From Oscheius dolichura (taxonomy: Eukaryota > Nematoda > Chromadorea > Rhabditida > Rhabditidae): a stretch of 64,000 nucleotides of DNA. The translations under genes were made by a program, and so were the position numbers. This document shows, piece by piece, positions 14,869 to 32,901 of this stretch. The notes below the pieces were generated by a model. It made no database searches. It saw only the letters and a program-made list of their open reading frames with translations, and was not told the origin of the DNA. The stretch is taken from contig OW051497.1 of assembly GCA_932521035.1 (NCBI GenBank), forward strand, positions 9,052,001 through 9,116,000, given 5' to 3'. Position 1 is the stretch's first letter. Every line of letters starts with the position of its first letter.

Positions 14869-15013
14869 CCAAAAGAAAATGAACGAAAAAATTTGTCATT
14901 GTTAGAGAGCTATACACACGAGTATCTGTATCTGAGATGAAAGCTTGTAGGGCATAGTTGTTTTGGTACAAGTGGGGGAAGAAGACACGTCGTTGTAGAC
15001 ACCGTTGACATTT

Positions 15014-16754
15014 TTACCGGATACGTACTTGTACAGCCAGGTTACAAAGCCTTTCTATGTAGTATTGGGCTTTCTCGGCATCACCCTAAAAACGAAATTT
15101 TGAAAAGTGATCTCTCTCTTTCTCTCGTAAGTGAAAGGCGTAGACGATCTAATTTATTGGACCCAGCCGATGAGAAAGAGAGATCGGTGAGATTTTCGAT
15201 TGTCAAGGTTGCTATTTATCACGCGCACTCGAAGTGCGAGGAGTCAGCTGGGTTTTCGTCTGGGAGGAACGCTGATCGCAGAGTATAACGTGATCAGTGA
15301 GAGCAGGCGGCAACACCAGGAAGTCGGGAAAAAAAGTTTACCTTTCGAATTGCTTTCTCTCCAAGTGTACGTTCAGCCTTGGCCGTCTGGAGGAACTGGA
15401 GCCTCTGGTCATACTCGTCGTCTTTCATCTCAGCTGTGTACTCCTTCACGATGCTGTAGGCACTCTTCAGGTCCATTGCTTTGTAGATCAGATCGTAACT
15501 GAAACACTTTGAGTTAGAAAAGGATATCCGAGAGGTTGACTCACTTATCGGGGGTTATTGTGACACGGAGAACCATCTCTGCTGTCGGCGGATTACCTGC
15601 AAAAAAGGCATTCATCAAGTAGTCGGCGCCGTTCATAGATAACCGGAGAGCTGTCAAACAGTATTGACCGCAGGTGGACGCAATTGGTAAATATGATGAG
15701 CAGCAATTAGCATGGATACATTTTGGAAGAGGTCAAGCGAGAGAGAAGGAGGAAGAAGGAAGGATAAAAAAGAGTCTCGTACATATGAAACTAATTGTGT
15801 TTCTTTCCGGTGGAAGATAGAAGCCAATTATAAAGGGAGGCCCCTACTGGTACCAGGGGGTTCAGCCCCTTTAAAGGGGGTGACAGGTGAGCAGGTGATC
15901 AGTTAGCAGAGATAACCACTCCGCAGACTAGTTTTTTACCACTAAACCCCTTAAAAACGCAACATCGGCCTCCCCACCACTGATAACAAAAAGATAGGAA
16001 GAAGTAGGCAACATTTTTAGTAGATAGGGGAAGAAAGAAGTTGGGCGGACGGTAGACTGTCTACCACTTCCCGAGACCGTTTAATGGAGCACGTATCATA
16101 TTCTGGACAGACGGTCCGCGCTAGTGTGCTGGGGGCGGGGCGCCTCTCCCTTGGAAGAGAGGAGAAGGGAAACCCCCAAACGGATGGCATCGCAACGCGG
16201 CCCATTGCGCAAGCCAGCGATATTTGAGTCGATTTGCATAAGGACTGTACTTTGCCAAAGATATCGAGTAGCTCATCTACATTAATTCCTTTGCAAAGGG
16301 AAATAAGATTCCTTGGCAAACAGCAGTCTATAAAAAAGTTAAACTGGTATGGTCAGAAGGGCAACGCGAGGGAAGTTCTAGACATAGTGTAATGGATCGA
16401 AGATCAAGCAGTTGATGTGGGAATGTGTTTGCAGACGGACAGAGAAAGTGAAAAGCAGACGCAACATGGGCGGGCGAGACGTCCTCCCCTCACCTCGTCC
16501 CCCGTAAGAGGCATATCGCGTGCCGCGAACATAAACGTCTGACGGTATCTGGCGATCCTTCGGGCAATGTCTGAGATAGTCTCGATAGGAGCTGCCAGGC
16601 GCCGCCGTCCGCGCATATCAGCGCAAGTTAGGTTTTGAAGAGAGTTTGCGAATAGTTTCGAAACTCTTGCACAACTTGGCGCAAAAATGATTTTCAAAGG
16701 GGGAATCAACATGTTTTCCACCGTGTTTTTAAAGGTGATCGCGATGGGCCACAT
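15014..16754 (-). CDS. unrecognised protein, at least four exons
   Basis: I do not recognise the family. The first exon (16754 to 16495) starts MWPIAITFKNTVENML two bases after a TATCTTTCAG acceptor and ends RQTFMFAARDMPLTGDE at a GTGAGG donor. A later exon encodes MNGADYLMNAFFAGNPPTAE then MVLRVTITPDN. The next encodes YDLIYKAMDLKSAYSIVKEY, TAEMKDDEYDQRLQFLQ and TAKAERTLGEKAIRK. The last encodes GDAEKAQYYIERLCNLAVQV, stopping at 15014. The last two joins are clean. The join between the first exon and the MNGADY exon (acceptor TGTTTGACAG or TTTTTTGCAG) needs a phase change, so another exon within 15660-16490 is likely; 16180-16310 has a plausible one. It is also possible that 15014-15636 and 16495-16754 are two genes. 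The C-terminal half looks helical and charged; no membrane segment is clear. Confidence 0.5.
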
Positions 16755-18217
16755 GGCTGAAAGATAAATGGAAGAAGCAATTCTTACAAGCAAAACTCAA
16801 GGCAACGCCCCGGAATAGGGCGAAAGTTGATTTGTTGAGTGCTTGGGTCAACAGACCATTATTTTTCTGGCAAAGGGCCATTTGTTTTTCTCTGGTATTT
16901 ACACGAGAGGACGAGGGGAACAGTTACTTCAACTGGTTGGGATAAACTGCGAGGGTGGGCGAGAGTGTTGATTGTCAAACGGTGGCTGATCAATTGAATA
17001 AACGTTTTTGTTAGCTTGCTTATGTTGCGACGACGTTCACGTGACAAAGGATGCCAGTGCTTACCAACAAAAATTGATCTTTTGTACAGTAGTTGATCCT
17101 CCACCGTGTATGGAGGAGGAAGAATGGGGAAGTGAAGGGCATACGGCTATGGGAAATGTGTGAGAGGGCATAAAGCAGCTGCAGTCAGATAAACAATTGT
17201 ACTGATGCAGTAATTAACCTGGACCAGGTCGTAAAGCCACCCTCTCTGATGCCTATTTTGTGACTCTTCACATAACTCAGGTCATTATTATAGGTGTAAT
17301 GAGACCGTATCGTAATTTATCTGCTTCGTGCTGATAACATCATTTACTCTGTGATTGATGTTTAAGAACGTCCTAAAAGGCCACATGTTGCGATAGAGGG
17401 CACGGGGGGCATCTTCCCTTTTATCAGGAATGAGGAACAGAGTTAGAGGCGGTGACTAAAGAACGGGGGGAGACAGGTTAAAGGGGAGGATCCTTCCCCT
17501 CAGGTACAGCCGCCCTCTTTTATTTGGAACCCAACACATGTCATTACAGGATTAGGACAAGGACCTCACCTCCCACCTATAGGTCGCCAAAAACCAGGGA
17601 GAGGCAAAACTTGCGGGCTTATCCGCATCTTCTTAGGGAACAGAATGGTACTGTATATGATCCGATCGTGGGGAAATCTCTTACAGTTTTCTCCCCCGAA
17701 AATAGAATATAGCCCGAAAACAGTACATTATCCAATAGTTTCAACAGAAAAGCGGATAAACACAAACGAGGAAGGAAGGGAGGGTGTTTGTGACCTCGCA
17801 GACAATAACAACCCTCGAAATGAGTAAATCTGACCTTGTTTATATGAAATTTCTCATGGTGGAGGGCGGCTATGAGTAATGCGATGATCAACGATTCGCC
17901 CTTTATAGAAATCGTAAAATTGTCAACAAGTGGATATAGCCGCAGCACCCTATAACAGTAGCCAACAGATTTATGTTCTCCACCAGCCGTTCTACAGCTG
18001 TTTGCGCAGGCGTCGCCCTGTCTCTCCATCCAAAGCTCAGCCCCTATCCATCCATCCTGGTGATGTAATACTGCCCCAATCGCAAGCAAGCGGGTTACCT
18101 AGCGAACGCAGTTGCCCCGGTTGCATTCTGTTATCGGCGGCGGCAACAGATAAAAGCCTAGCGTCTCCTTCCGTTTGACACTGTCTAGACCAATCCGTGC
18201 TTAACCTGCTGGAAAAA
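16755..18217. other. 1.5 kb without a recognised gene
   Basis: A 156-codon minus-strand frame (17619-18089) is the longest open stretch. It shows no domain and no composition or splice pattern like the real genes nearby, so I treat it as chance. The right end is the 5' flank of the MtnB/APIP gene. Confidence 0.4.
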
Positions 18218-19226
18218 ATGAACTTTTTGGAGGACAAAAATTTTAAACAGATGGAACCAATCGAAGATAATGAGGAACATATCGAGGTAGGAAAGCATAC
18301 GCGTCATTTTTTTCCACTTATTGATTTTTTTAGCATATGACAGCTTCTCTTTTTGTTGAATTGATGGCCCAATTTTATAAATTGGGATGGATGAGAGGGA
18401 CAGGCGGCGCAATGGGGGCCATGGCCGGCAACAGACAGTTCTTTGTCTCACCGTCTGCCCTGCAAAAGGAGAGAATAAAAGAGTATGGACATTAAAAAAT
18501 AGGCTTACTTCTTCAGAATTTAGAGATAATATTTTTATTTTTAATCTGGTTAATAAAAACGATCAGACGGCTCATGAACTGGCTAGTCGCCCTAAGAATC
18601 CGACCGTCACCATTTCTTCCTGTGCTCCACTTTTCTCTCACATTATTAATGCGACCGGTAAGCGTTATTAATCCGTTTTAATCATTTCCTGGTTTATTTT
18701 AGGATCGAAATGTGTCCTTCATTCTCATTCTATCAATTCTAATTTGATTACCCAGCTGGTAAAGGAGAATTGCTTTTCAATGTCACATCAGGAGTATATC
18801 AAAGGTACACTTTCCATGTTTTCGTTGATTTTTGTTTACTTTTCAGGGATATATGATCCGTTCTCTGGAAAGAATATGAAATATGAAGATACTCTAATGA
18901 TTCCGATAATAGACAACGCTCCCAGTGAGAATCTCCTTCTACCGGGGTTGGAAGTAGCCATGTTGGAGTATCCAAGGGCTACGGCTGTGCTTGTAAGAAA
19001 CCATGGCTTGTTCGTTTGGGGACCAACCTGGCAAGAAGCAAAAATACAGTAAGCATCTTCATTTCCCAGTTTTTCATACAATTTTAGAATGGAATGCATC
19101 GATTATCTCCTGGAGCTAGGGGCCAAGATGATTGACCGAGGCCTTCCTCTAGTACGAGAAGAAGTAACTAATGTGAAAAGCTCGGAGTCAGGCTACCACC
19201 TAAGCTACACCGATGACGATGCATAG
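18218..19226 (+). CDS. APIP: methylthioribulose-1-phosphate dehydratase (APIP/MtnB)
   Basis: Cytosolic class II aldolase-fold enzyme of the methionine salvage pathway, converting methylthioribulose-1-phosphate to the diketo compound. Six exons: 18218-18286, 18334-18482, 18517-18657, 18703-18804, 18847-19048, 19088-19226, all in phase with GT-AG introns of 34-47 nt. Visible signature: FYKLGWMRGTGG, SPSALQKERI, the substrate-site cysteine in SSCAPLF, the zinc ligands in LHSHS, the catalytic Glu in SHQEYIKG, and the third zinc His in VRNHGLFVWG. Protein length about 220-230 residues fits the family. The usual GTGGG motif is GTGGA here, a mild departure. Human APIP also suppresses pyroptosis; nothing here bears on that. 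It lies 470 bp upstream of the beta-hydroxylase gene on the same strand. Confidence 0.92.
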
Positions 19227-19696
19227 AACATGAAACGTTTTCGGTAGATCAGCATTTCGTCATACTTTTCCCTTCATATCAATATAGCATTTAGATATCT
19301 ACAGAGATCCTCATTATTTTCCTCGAGATAAAGATTATATTGAACTTATTCTGTCAAAATCTTAAAACAGAGAGAGAGAGACAACATTCACAAGACAGTT
19401 TTAAAGTTGTCACAGAATTCCCTGAACTGTTGACCTTTCTATTTCGAGAAGAGATGTCTCACCCCGAAAAGCTTTTATCCCCCGGTTCGTTTCTTCATTA
19501 TCTCCGTTACACAGCTGAAGATGACAGCTCCTAGACCACCCTTCTAGCAGCTCACTTATAAAGCGTCCCGGCCTCCCATAACATCCCAAAGAAACACATA
19601 CAGTGAATCAGTTGATCGTGGGAACCTTCAAGTCTTCGTATCTTTTTGATTTTCTTATCCCCCACACAACCTTTCCATTTTCTTTCTTCTTTCAGA
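19227..19696. other. intergenic, promoter side of the beta-hydroxylase gene
   Basis: Contains a TATA-like CTTATAAAG near 19554 and a trans-splice-like acceptor (TTCTTTCTTTCAG) ending one base before the ATG at 19697. The small open frame inside it looks like chance. Confidence 0.5.
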
Positions 19697-21758
19697 ATGC
19701 GGGCTCTTGTAGTCGCAGCGGGAATTCTCTTTCTTGGGATATCCGCTGAATCTGGAGAGGTTTGGATTACATATAGCCGTTTATAACGTGTATAGAGGGT
19801 TACAAGAGTTGGTAAAACTGATATTGAAGTCCAATGGGAAGCTGACTACAAGCGGCAGGCTGCAGTCTTTCATGTGAATATGTCTAACACTGACTTGGAA
19901 TGGATTGGAATCGGATTTTCGGATCACGGAGAGTACAACAACTCCGATTTGTGTGTTCTCAAAGATGATAAGATGAGAGTAAGCTTTATTTCTTATTATT
20001 TGACAATGAGTATTGACTAGGACTACTACATCGACTACGAGCACTATCTCCAAATGGACAGGAGCCAAGACTGCGAGCTGCTCAGCCACACAAGGAGGTC
20101 CTTCTCTTTCAGGAGAAAGTTCATCACTTGTGATCCGAGGGATTATGCGATCGAGGTAAACATTTTAATTCTTTTTACAATAGTTAACTTGTAGCCTGGA
20201 ACCGTACACATTACCATCATTGGAGGTTATGATTTCACTTCCAATATGAAGAGTCACAAGGTTGAGAAGGTTAGCTTCCCCGTTATCAACTAGTATGGCC
20301 TATTCTTTCAGTACCAGCGTTTTGGAAGAATTGTCGATGCTCCTGTAAAGATTCCGGAGATTGAACGAGACTCCACCGAAATGACCATCCTGGCCGATGC
20401 CGCCCGTGTTCCCAGCGAGGTCAACACATATTGGTGCGTAATCAAAAAGCTGCCGAAGAATCTTCTCAGCAAAAAACACCATGTCGTCAAGGTTGCTTTT
20501 CGGTGGCTCAAGCCTAAATTTGAGTTTTTTCAGATGCACGCAGTGGTTCAACCAGGAAATGAACATCTCGTCCATCACATGCAGATTTTCCTCTGCCAGA
20601 CAGATGATCAGATTGAATACAGCGGTTCCTGTAATACCATCCCCAAGAAATCAGCTTCCTGCAGCCACGTCATTGCCGCCTGGGCTATGGGGGAGGGGGT
20701 GAATCAGCATAGGAATTCATAACCGGACAATTTTAGCCCGTTTATTACCCACCGGAAGCTGGGTTCCCCCTCGGTGGGCAAGGTGAAAGACAGTTTATCA
20801 AAGTCGAGATCCACTACAACAATGAACAGCGGCAGACAGGCATCGTGGACAGTTCCGGCTTTCAGTTCCTCGTGACTCCGAGCCTGAGGTCGTACGATGC
20901 TGGAATCATGGAAGCTGGATTGATTTACTCCGATGCCAATTCTATCCCACCTGGACAGAAGGCCTTCCCTCTTACTGCTTTCTGTGTTGAAGACTGCACG
21001 GCTCACGTAAGTATTAGTTACTTCTGAAACAAGAAGGTTCTTTAGCTTCCCAAGGGAGGAATCCACATCTTTGCCAGTCAGCTCCATGCTCACTTGACAG
21101 GACGAAAACTCTTCACTTCATTGTATCGCAATGGCGTCAAGGTTCAGGATGTCAACCGCGACATGCACTATACTCCCCACTGGCAGCATGTCGCCCAGCT
21201 CCGTCCCTATGTCCACGTCCAAAGAGGAGACGTTCTCACTACGACTTGCGTCTATGACACGACCAAAAGGGACAAAATGACTTTTGTAAGAAGGACTCAG
21301 GAAGAAGAAAGCTTTTAAGGGAGGATATGAGATCACCAATGAGATGTGCGTCAACTACCTCTACTACTATCCTGCTTCGAAGGTGGAGGTCTGCAAGTCG
21401 GCCGTTTCCAACTCTACGCTTCACAACTACTTCAGCGATAGGTGACTGAGGTCAGGTGCGCCATAAACTTTATTTTTTTAGATACGGCCTCCAGGAAAAG
21501 ATGCTGATCTCGAAGAAGTACAACACCGTCCGTTGGAACCAAGAGGAAGCGGACAGCCTTCAGGAGCTCTATGCCGCCTCTCCCCTCAATATGGCCTGCC
21601 TTCAGAGTGATGGAACTCTCTTCCCTGTAACATACCTAAAGATTTGAAATAGTCTCTTTCAGGGTCGTGACTGGTCCTCTGTTCCTCAACCTCGTCCCAT
21701 CTCTGGCCCTTTCAAGAAGACCCGCGACCAGATGGAATGCCCCGCTTTGAATGACTAA
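19697..21758 (+). CDS. tbh-1: tyramine/dopamine beta-hydroxylase (DBH family)
   Basis: Copper type II ascorbate-dependent monooxygenase that in protostomes turns tyramine into octopamine inside secretory vesicles. Eleven exons (19697-19759, 19796-19978, 20021-20155, 20195-20269, 20312-20491, 20534-20698, 20737-21006, 21046-21285, 21320-21441, 21482-21626, 21663-21758) read in one frame. Order: signal peptide MRALVVAAGILFLGISA; DOMON domain (IEVQWEADY, IGIGFSDHGEYNNSDLCVLK); copper-A half with TYWCVIKKLP, LVHHMQIFLC and VEIHYNN; copper-B half with HIFASQLHAHLTGRKL and the Met ligand in NEMCVNYLYYYP. Against human DBH the copper ligands are all present and exon joins fall inside aligned motifs. 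One intron, 21286-21319, must end in TTTTAAG; every nearby YAG would run into a stop. AATAAA overlaps the stop codon, and the next gene begins 135 bp on. Tyramine rather than dopamine as substrate is inferred from the likely nematode origin. Confidence 0.95.
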
Positions 21759-21893
21759 TAAACATTTTTTTGGGTTTCTCAGGGTGGTACAGGCGGAAGT
21801 AGGTGCCATTATTACGCTTGACTTGGATGACCTGAAGGCGCCTAGTACACTTAACGCACAAAAATTCGCCATATTTGGATCAAAACAGTGACC

Positions 21894-23759
21894 ATGGTTG
21901 GATTATTTTATTTCTATACGATTTCTATAGTTCGGTCCCTAAATATTCTTGTTTGGAGTCCAACTTATGGGCAAAGCCATGTTAATTTCATGGGAAATAT
22001 TGCTGATACCCTTTCTGGTGATGGTCACAACGTGGTAAGTAGCCCTGTGATTATTTTATGCCCGGTCCCATTTAGACAATGTTCTTAGTTGAAAATGATT
22101 ACGATGTGCACGGAACCGGCACACAAAAAGAGGTCAATATTATGCGTTACGCTTCTCCTCTTGTGAGTAAAGAAGAATGGTCCCAGTTGAACTACAAACA
22201 GTCCAATATCTTCCACATGCGCACTTTTGAACTGGGTGACTATCTCAAAATGGAAGATATTAACTACAGAATATGCCAGAGTTAGCCTTATCCCTGGCAA
22301 TTAATTTCCCTTTTAGGCATGCTAGACGACATGAATTTCTTCGAATCCTTGAGGAGATCCAAATTTGACTTAATGATCCTAGAAATATTCCATTTTTGTC
22401 CAGCAGGAATTGCTCACCTTGCGAATATCCCAAAAATAATCTTAGCCTCTGCTCTTGGAATGACATTAACACATTATGAAGTTACAAATATTCCTATTAC
22501 ATTGAGCAATACTCCAGGTTGGTGTACATTTATTTTTACAGATGGTTCTTTAGCTCTTCTGTCTGGATACAGCAATTCTATGAATTTAATGCAAAGAGCG
22601 TACAATGTTCTGCACTATTATGTGGAGAAATGGCTTCTATCGAGGGTGATCTCATTGGAACAGAGCCTTTTTGATAGTCGCTTTGTAAACTTTCCCGATC
22701 TCATGCAATTGCTACGGGAGAAGACGGACTACATTCTCCTCAACGTTAACGAGTTTACGGATCCTGTGAGGTTCATTATACAAAGTGTAAAATATATCGG
22801 AGGAGCCAATATATACGCTCCTAAACCTCTTCCACAGGTTTGGTTTTCATTTTCTTTACAAACTGCCAGAATTCAGGACTTGGACTGTCTTGTGAGCAAT
22901 GCTAACAAAGGAGTTATCCTTTTCTCTCTTGGCTCTTTGGTGAATACAGCAGACATGCCCCTATATCTCAGGAAGACCTTCTTGGGAGCCTTCGAATTAT
23001 TTAAAGACTACACGGTCATATGGAAAGACGACCTCGGCTCTAATTCTACTCTTTCCAATGTTCACTACCGTAGTTGGTTACCGCAAGTCGATCTGCTCGC
23101 GAACCCAAGAGTAAAAGTCTTTATTACCCACGGAGGAATGAATTCTATCCACGAATCCCTTCACTTCGGAGTTCCCATGATCATTCTGCCAATTTTCGCC
23201 GACCAGGTCAGTTCTTACCGCAAATTGCTGTGCTACCAAGGTGAAACAACTAGTTGGTGTTGTTGCTAGGCCAATTGTGACAAGAGAGACAATTTTCTTT
23301 AAAGTAGCCTGTAATTAGTTCTAGTTTCTGAAACATGTTCACAAAAGGATTTAAGGATGGCAACGCTGCCCTGGCTGAAGAACGAGGCTATTCGATAAAG
23401 CTGAACAAGTTTTCCATTACCAAGGAGAATGTCATCGATGCTTTGAAAGCTGTTGTTGGAGACGATGACGGGGAAAGGTATGCGTTACTCAACAGGCATA
23501 CAATGTTTCTAGCCCCTATGCTTTGAAAGCCCAACAGGCGGCAAGACTTCTCCGAGGAAGTCCTGAAAGAATGAGAGAAGAAATTCGCCGGGTTGCGCGC
23601 TTCGCAGCAGAAAAGACCAAACTGACTCATTTCTCAATTAATAACGATCTTCATTTTTATCAATCTTACAATTTGGACGTTTATTTATTATTTGCCGTTA
23701 TTTTGGTGGGCGGCTTTGTTTTGTCGTTGAAATTTCTCCCTAAAAAGCTAAAATTATAA
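21894..23759 (+). CDS. UDP-glycosyltransferase (UGT, GT1 family)
   Basis: Membrane-anchored enzyme of the endoplasmic reticulum that conjugates small lipophilic compounds with a sugar from a UDP donor. N-terminal signal (MVGLFYFYTISIVRSLNILV) is followed by the conserved SPTYGQSHVNFM, the acceptor-binding half, then the sugar-donor half with GVILFSLGSLVN, SWLPQVDLLANPRVKVFITH and GGMNSIHESLHFGVPMI. A C-terminal membrane helix (VYLLFAVILVGGFVLSLKFL) ends in a dilysine-rich tail KKLKL. Exons: 21894-22034, 22076-22280, 22317-22517, 22542-22837, 22877-23206, 23356-23477, 23513-23759. Two introns, 24 nt (22518-22541) and 39 nt (22838-22876), are multiples of three and would pass unnoticed as coding. 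Removing them restores the family spacing TPDGSLALLSGYS and KPLPQDLDCLVSNA. The intron before DGNAALAEERG ends in TTTAAG. A TTTCTCAG at 21774-21781, just after the upstream polyadenylation signal, fits downstream-gene trans-splicing. Confidence 0.93.
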
Positions 23760-26022
23760 AGGTTCCTATTTCGTTGTTTTTTTTTCTTTTCATGACGTTG
23801 ACTTTGTTTTGATTTATCCCTGTACACTTCCTAGACCCTGTTATTACCGTTTTTACCAATGAGAAGCTTTTTCTGTCTAGGTAACTTTCAACAGATCCGG
23901 TGGCCTAAAATGCGGTCTGTGAGTCTAAGAAACAGTAATTTTTGCTTGCGAACAAGTCCAGATAGGCCCAATAATTTTTGGAAACATTTAAAAATTACTT
24001 ATCTTTTTTTGTGCCCCCACTTAAAAGTGGATAACAAAGCGCTTGTTATTATTATCCACGTAAGCAGGTTTCACAAAAGTCACTCATGATTCATGGAATG
24101 TTTATGCTTTGGGCAGTCTCCGCCCTATACATGGATAGTCCACTCGCCTGTGATTTCCCCTCTTCCGCTCCTGTTCTGGAACAGGAGACCACTTTTGCAG
24201 CTTGCATTCTGCCGAAAATGGTATTGTTTGTTTACTTCCGGGGGCAATTTCACGCAGTTCACGTGTGGGCGACGGAGGGAACTTTCCTCAACACGTGTGG
24301 CGGCGTTTTGCGCTGTGTAAACAGCGGAGGCTTAACCGAAGACACATTGCGGCGAGATATCGATAAATCCGATACCTCGGTGGACCTCTCACCTGATCCA
24401 TATTTGTCTTTTTTCAATCTTCCAATAGATTCTTCGATCTTTCTGCCCTCAACCTATAGTTACTGTAACCTTGGTGCTTTGAACCTTTCCTTTCAAATTT
24501 GAGCTCGAAGAAGAGCAATAGAATTTTTGTCACAAATAAATTTCGGTAGTCAGCCTGTTTGACAAAAAAAGGACGTGTCGCATTTTCCAATAAAACCGTC
24601 ATTTTAATCATATTAATCGTGATAGGGGCCTCCAATAAAAAGCTGGCGACCCATCCTGACGGAGTTCGTTAGTCACGCATTGCAGACCGATCGTTTTTAT
24701 TGGAAACGAGATCGTTCAATTGCCGGTAGACGTCCAGACAGCGCCAGTATTTTGCGGAGAACATGAAGAGGGCACCCCTGGCTTTCGTGGTTGCACTTGT
24801 TAAACCCGGGATCTCTTACCTCATCCCCTGTTGTCGTCATTGTTTTCCCTCTCTCCCTTTTCTTTCTCACCATCTTCAAGATAGATCGTTTCAAATGCAT
24901 CTGCTATGTATCTTAGCCACGTAATGATCTCGGGCAAAACTTTTTTCTCCCTTCACCCGGCTCCGACCCATCACCTGTGAGCAAGCTCAACTCCCTCTCC
25001 TCTCCCACTCTATTGATCTATTTTGACAAATTTAACGGCTGCTAAGGAGCGGATAATCCTATTCTTCTTGACAGACTTTGTTCGCTCCTTTTTGTGACTA
25101 ATCGCCAGCCCCCGAAGGGAAACGACAGGCAATGTTTATGTTAACTCCCACCTTATATTAGTCATTTGCTTTCGAATAGGAGGGAAAAGTCCATTTGGCC
25201 TGCATTCAAAGCTGATGTTGTTCCAATAGCTTAGTATAAAATATGTGTACCGCCCAGCCGGGAATTCTCCCTGGTTCTCTGATAAGAATGCGAAAAATGC
25301 GCTGCCAATCATACCTCGGCCTGATAATTGATGAACTCTTGCCCTCGGGGCTCTTTGTTGGTTCTTTCAATATGTGTTCGTGGCAGAGTTCACGCCACAG
25401 ACGTCCAACCGGCTGTCTATTTGTCCTTTCTTGTTGGCGTGCATGCCTTGGCGCGTACCTACTTCTTTTGTATCAAATTTACTCGGCAACTGCAAACGAA
25501 CTGAATAGAGTAACTAACTCAACATAACGCACCCAGGTCGCAACACAACACTCATGTCCTCAAGGGGATAACCACTCTTGTGCAGGGGATTCCTACTGTA
25601 TTTTATCTATTATTATTTCTTAAAGCTCCTTTTCTTTTTAATAGATGGGTAGTTATTAGAAGCCGGCTTGTACAATGTTGCCCAAAATTTCATTTTTGAT
25701 GTGTCTACGCTACGATTCCATCGATTCGGCCACAAACAGAATACCAGTAATACAATTTGTTGCTTTTATTTTTCCTCCTTTGTGACTCTAAGGGATGTTC
25801 TTTAACCATTGTACTACAAATATTTTGACGGTATATTTCCTTTCCCTAAATCTTCTAGACAATCATCACTCTGTGTCTGTCTCGATCCCGGCGATTCTCT
25901 TCTTCCTCCCTCCGCTCCCCCGTGTTTCAATGCCTGCCTTATGCGTAATTACCGTCTCAACTTCGTCATAGTTTTGTTCTAAATGTCGTTGCCATTCCTT
26001 TGCATTCTTTCGCCGATTCTCC
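23760..26022. other. 2.3 kb intergenic region
   Basis: The 138-codon plus-strand frame at 24086-24502 and its overlaps show no domain; it has several cysteines but no plausible signal peptide or splice partners, so I do not call it. The rest is T-rich and non-coding in appearance, and includes the promoter region of the kinase gene. Confidence 0.4.
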
Positions 26023-32315
<6,293 letters not shown>

Positions 32316-32901
32316 AGACCAAATGATAAAAAACGGGGCCCTATGTATGTATAATTCGTGTTTAATTTCCCTTTTCATATGATGCTTCTTTATTCTAAAA
32401 CGAGTATGGACACAAAGACTCATTCACTTTTCTTAAGTCAAATTGTATTATTAATATTTCCACCCTGCCTAGATTCAGTTTGCAGAAGCTTTTGCCACTT
32501 TCCCGCAAGAGAATACGTGTCATAGTATTCCAGATGTTTTTATTCATCCTTACAGAGATAATAAATCATATTGATAATTGTCTATTCAAAGGAGAAGACG
32601 TCAACCACATATGCTCCTGACCGGATATCAAGTTACGAGACAATATGGCATTTATGACCTGTGAGCTTTCTGTCAGTCGGAGATGGTCACTCCCGATAAT
32701 CCCAGTGGTACGTAATAAACACTGCGCGACGGGCTCCGATAGCCAAGCAGGCTGTAAACTCTTAAAGACAAAGGCGCGTCCAATAGCAAAAGGGTGCCGA
32801 ATAAGAGATTATGATTATCTAATCGACCGCTCCTTTGTCACCATATGGTGAGCTAGGGTCAGAGGGCTCTCCGACGATCACTCCCATCTCAGTCTACCGC
32901 C
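32316..32901. other. intergenic, no gene seen
   Basis: 3' flank of the kinase gene and 5' flank of the membrane protein gene. No coding or RNA feature recognised. Confidence 0.5.

Noticed and set aside
17619-18089. 156-codon open frame on the minus strand
   Set aside because: No domain, no start context and no splice sites. Codon and residue mix (scattered Cys, His, Trp) looks random for DNA of this composition.
22319-23269. One long UGT exon reading straight through 316 codons
   Set aside because: Two in-frame introns (24 and 39 nt) with proper splice ends interrupt it; keeping them inserts residues where the family has none.
24086-24502. 138-codon plus-strand open frame with several cysteines
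   Set aside because: Overlaps equally long frames, shows no family motif and lacks supporting introns or a good signal peptide.
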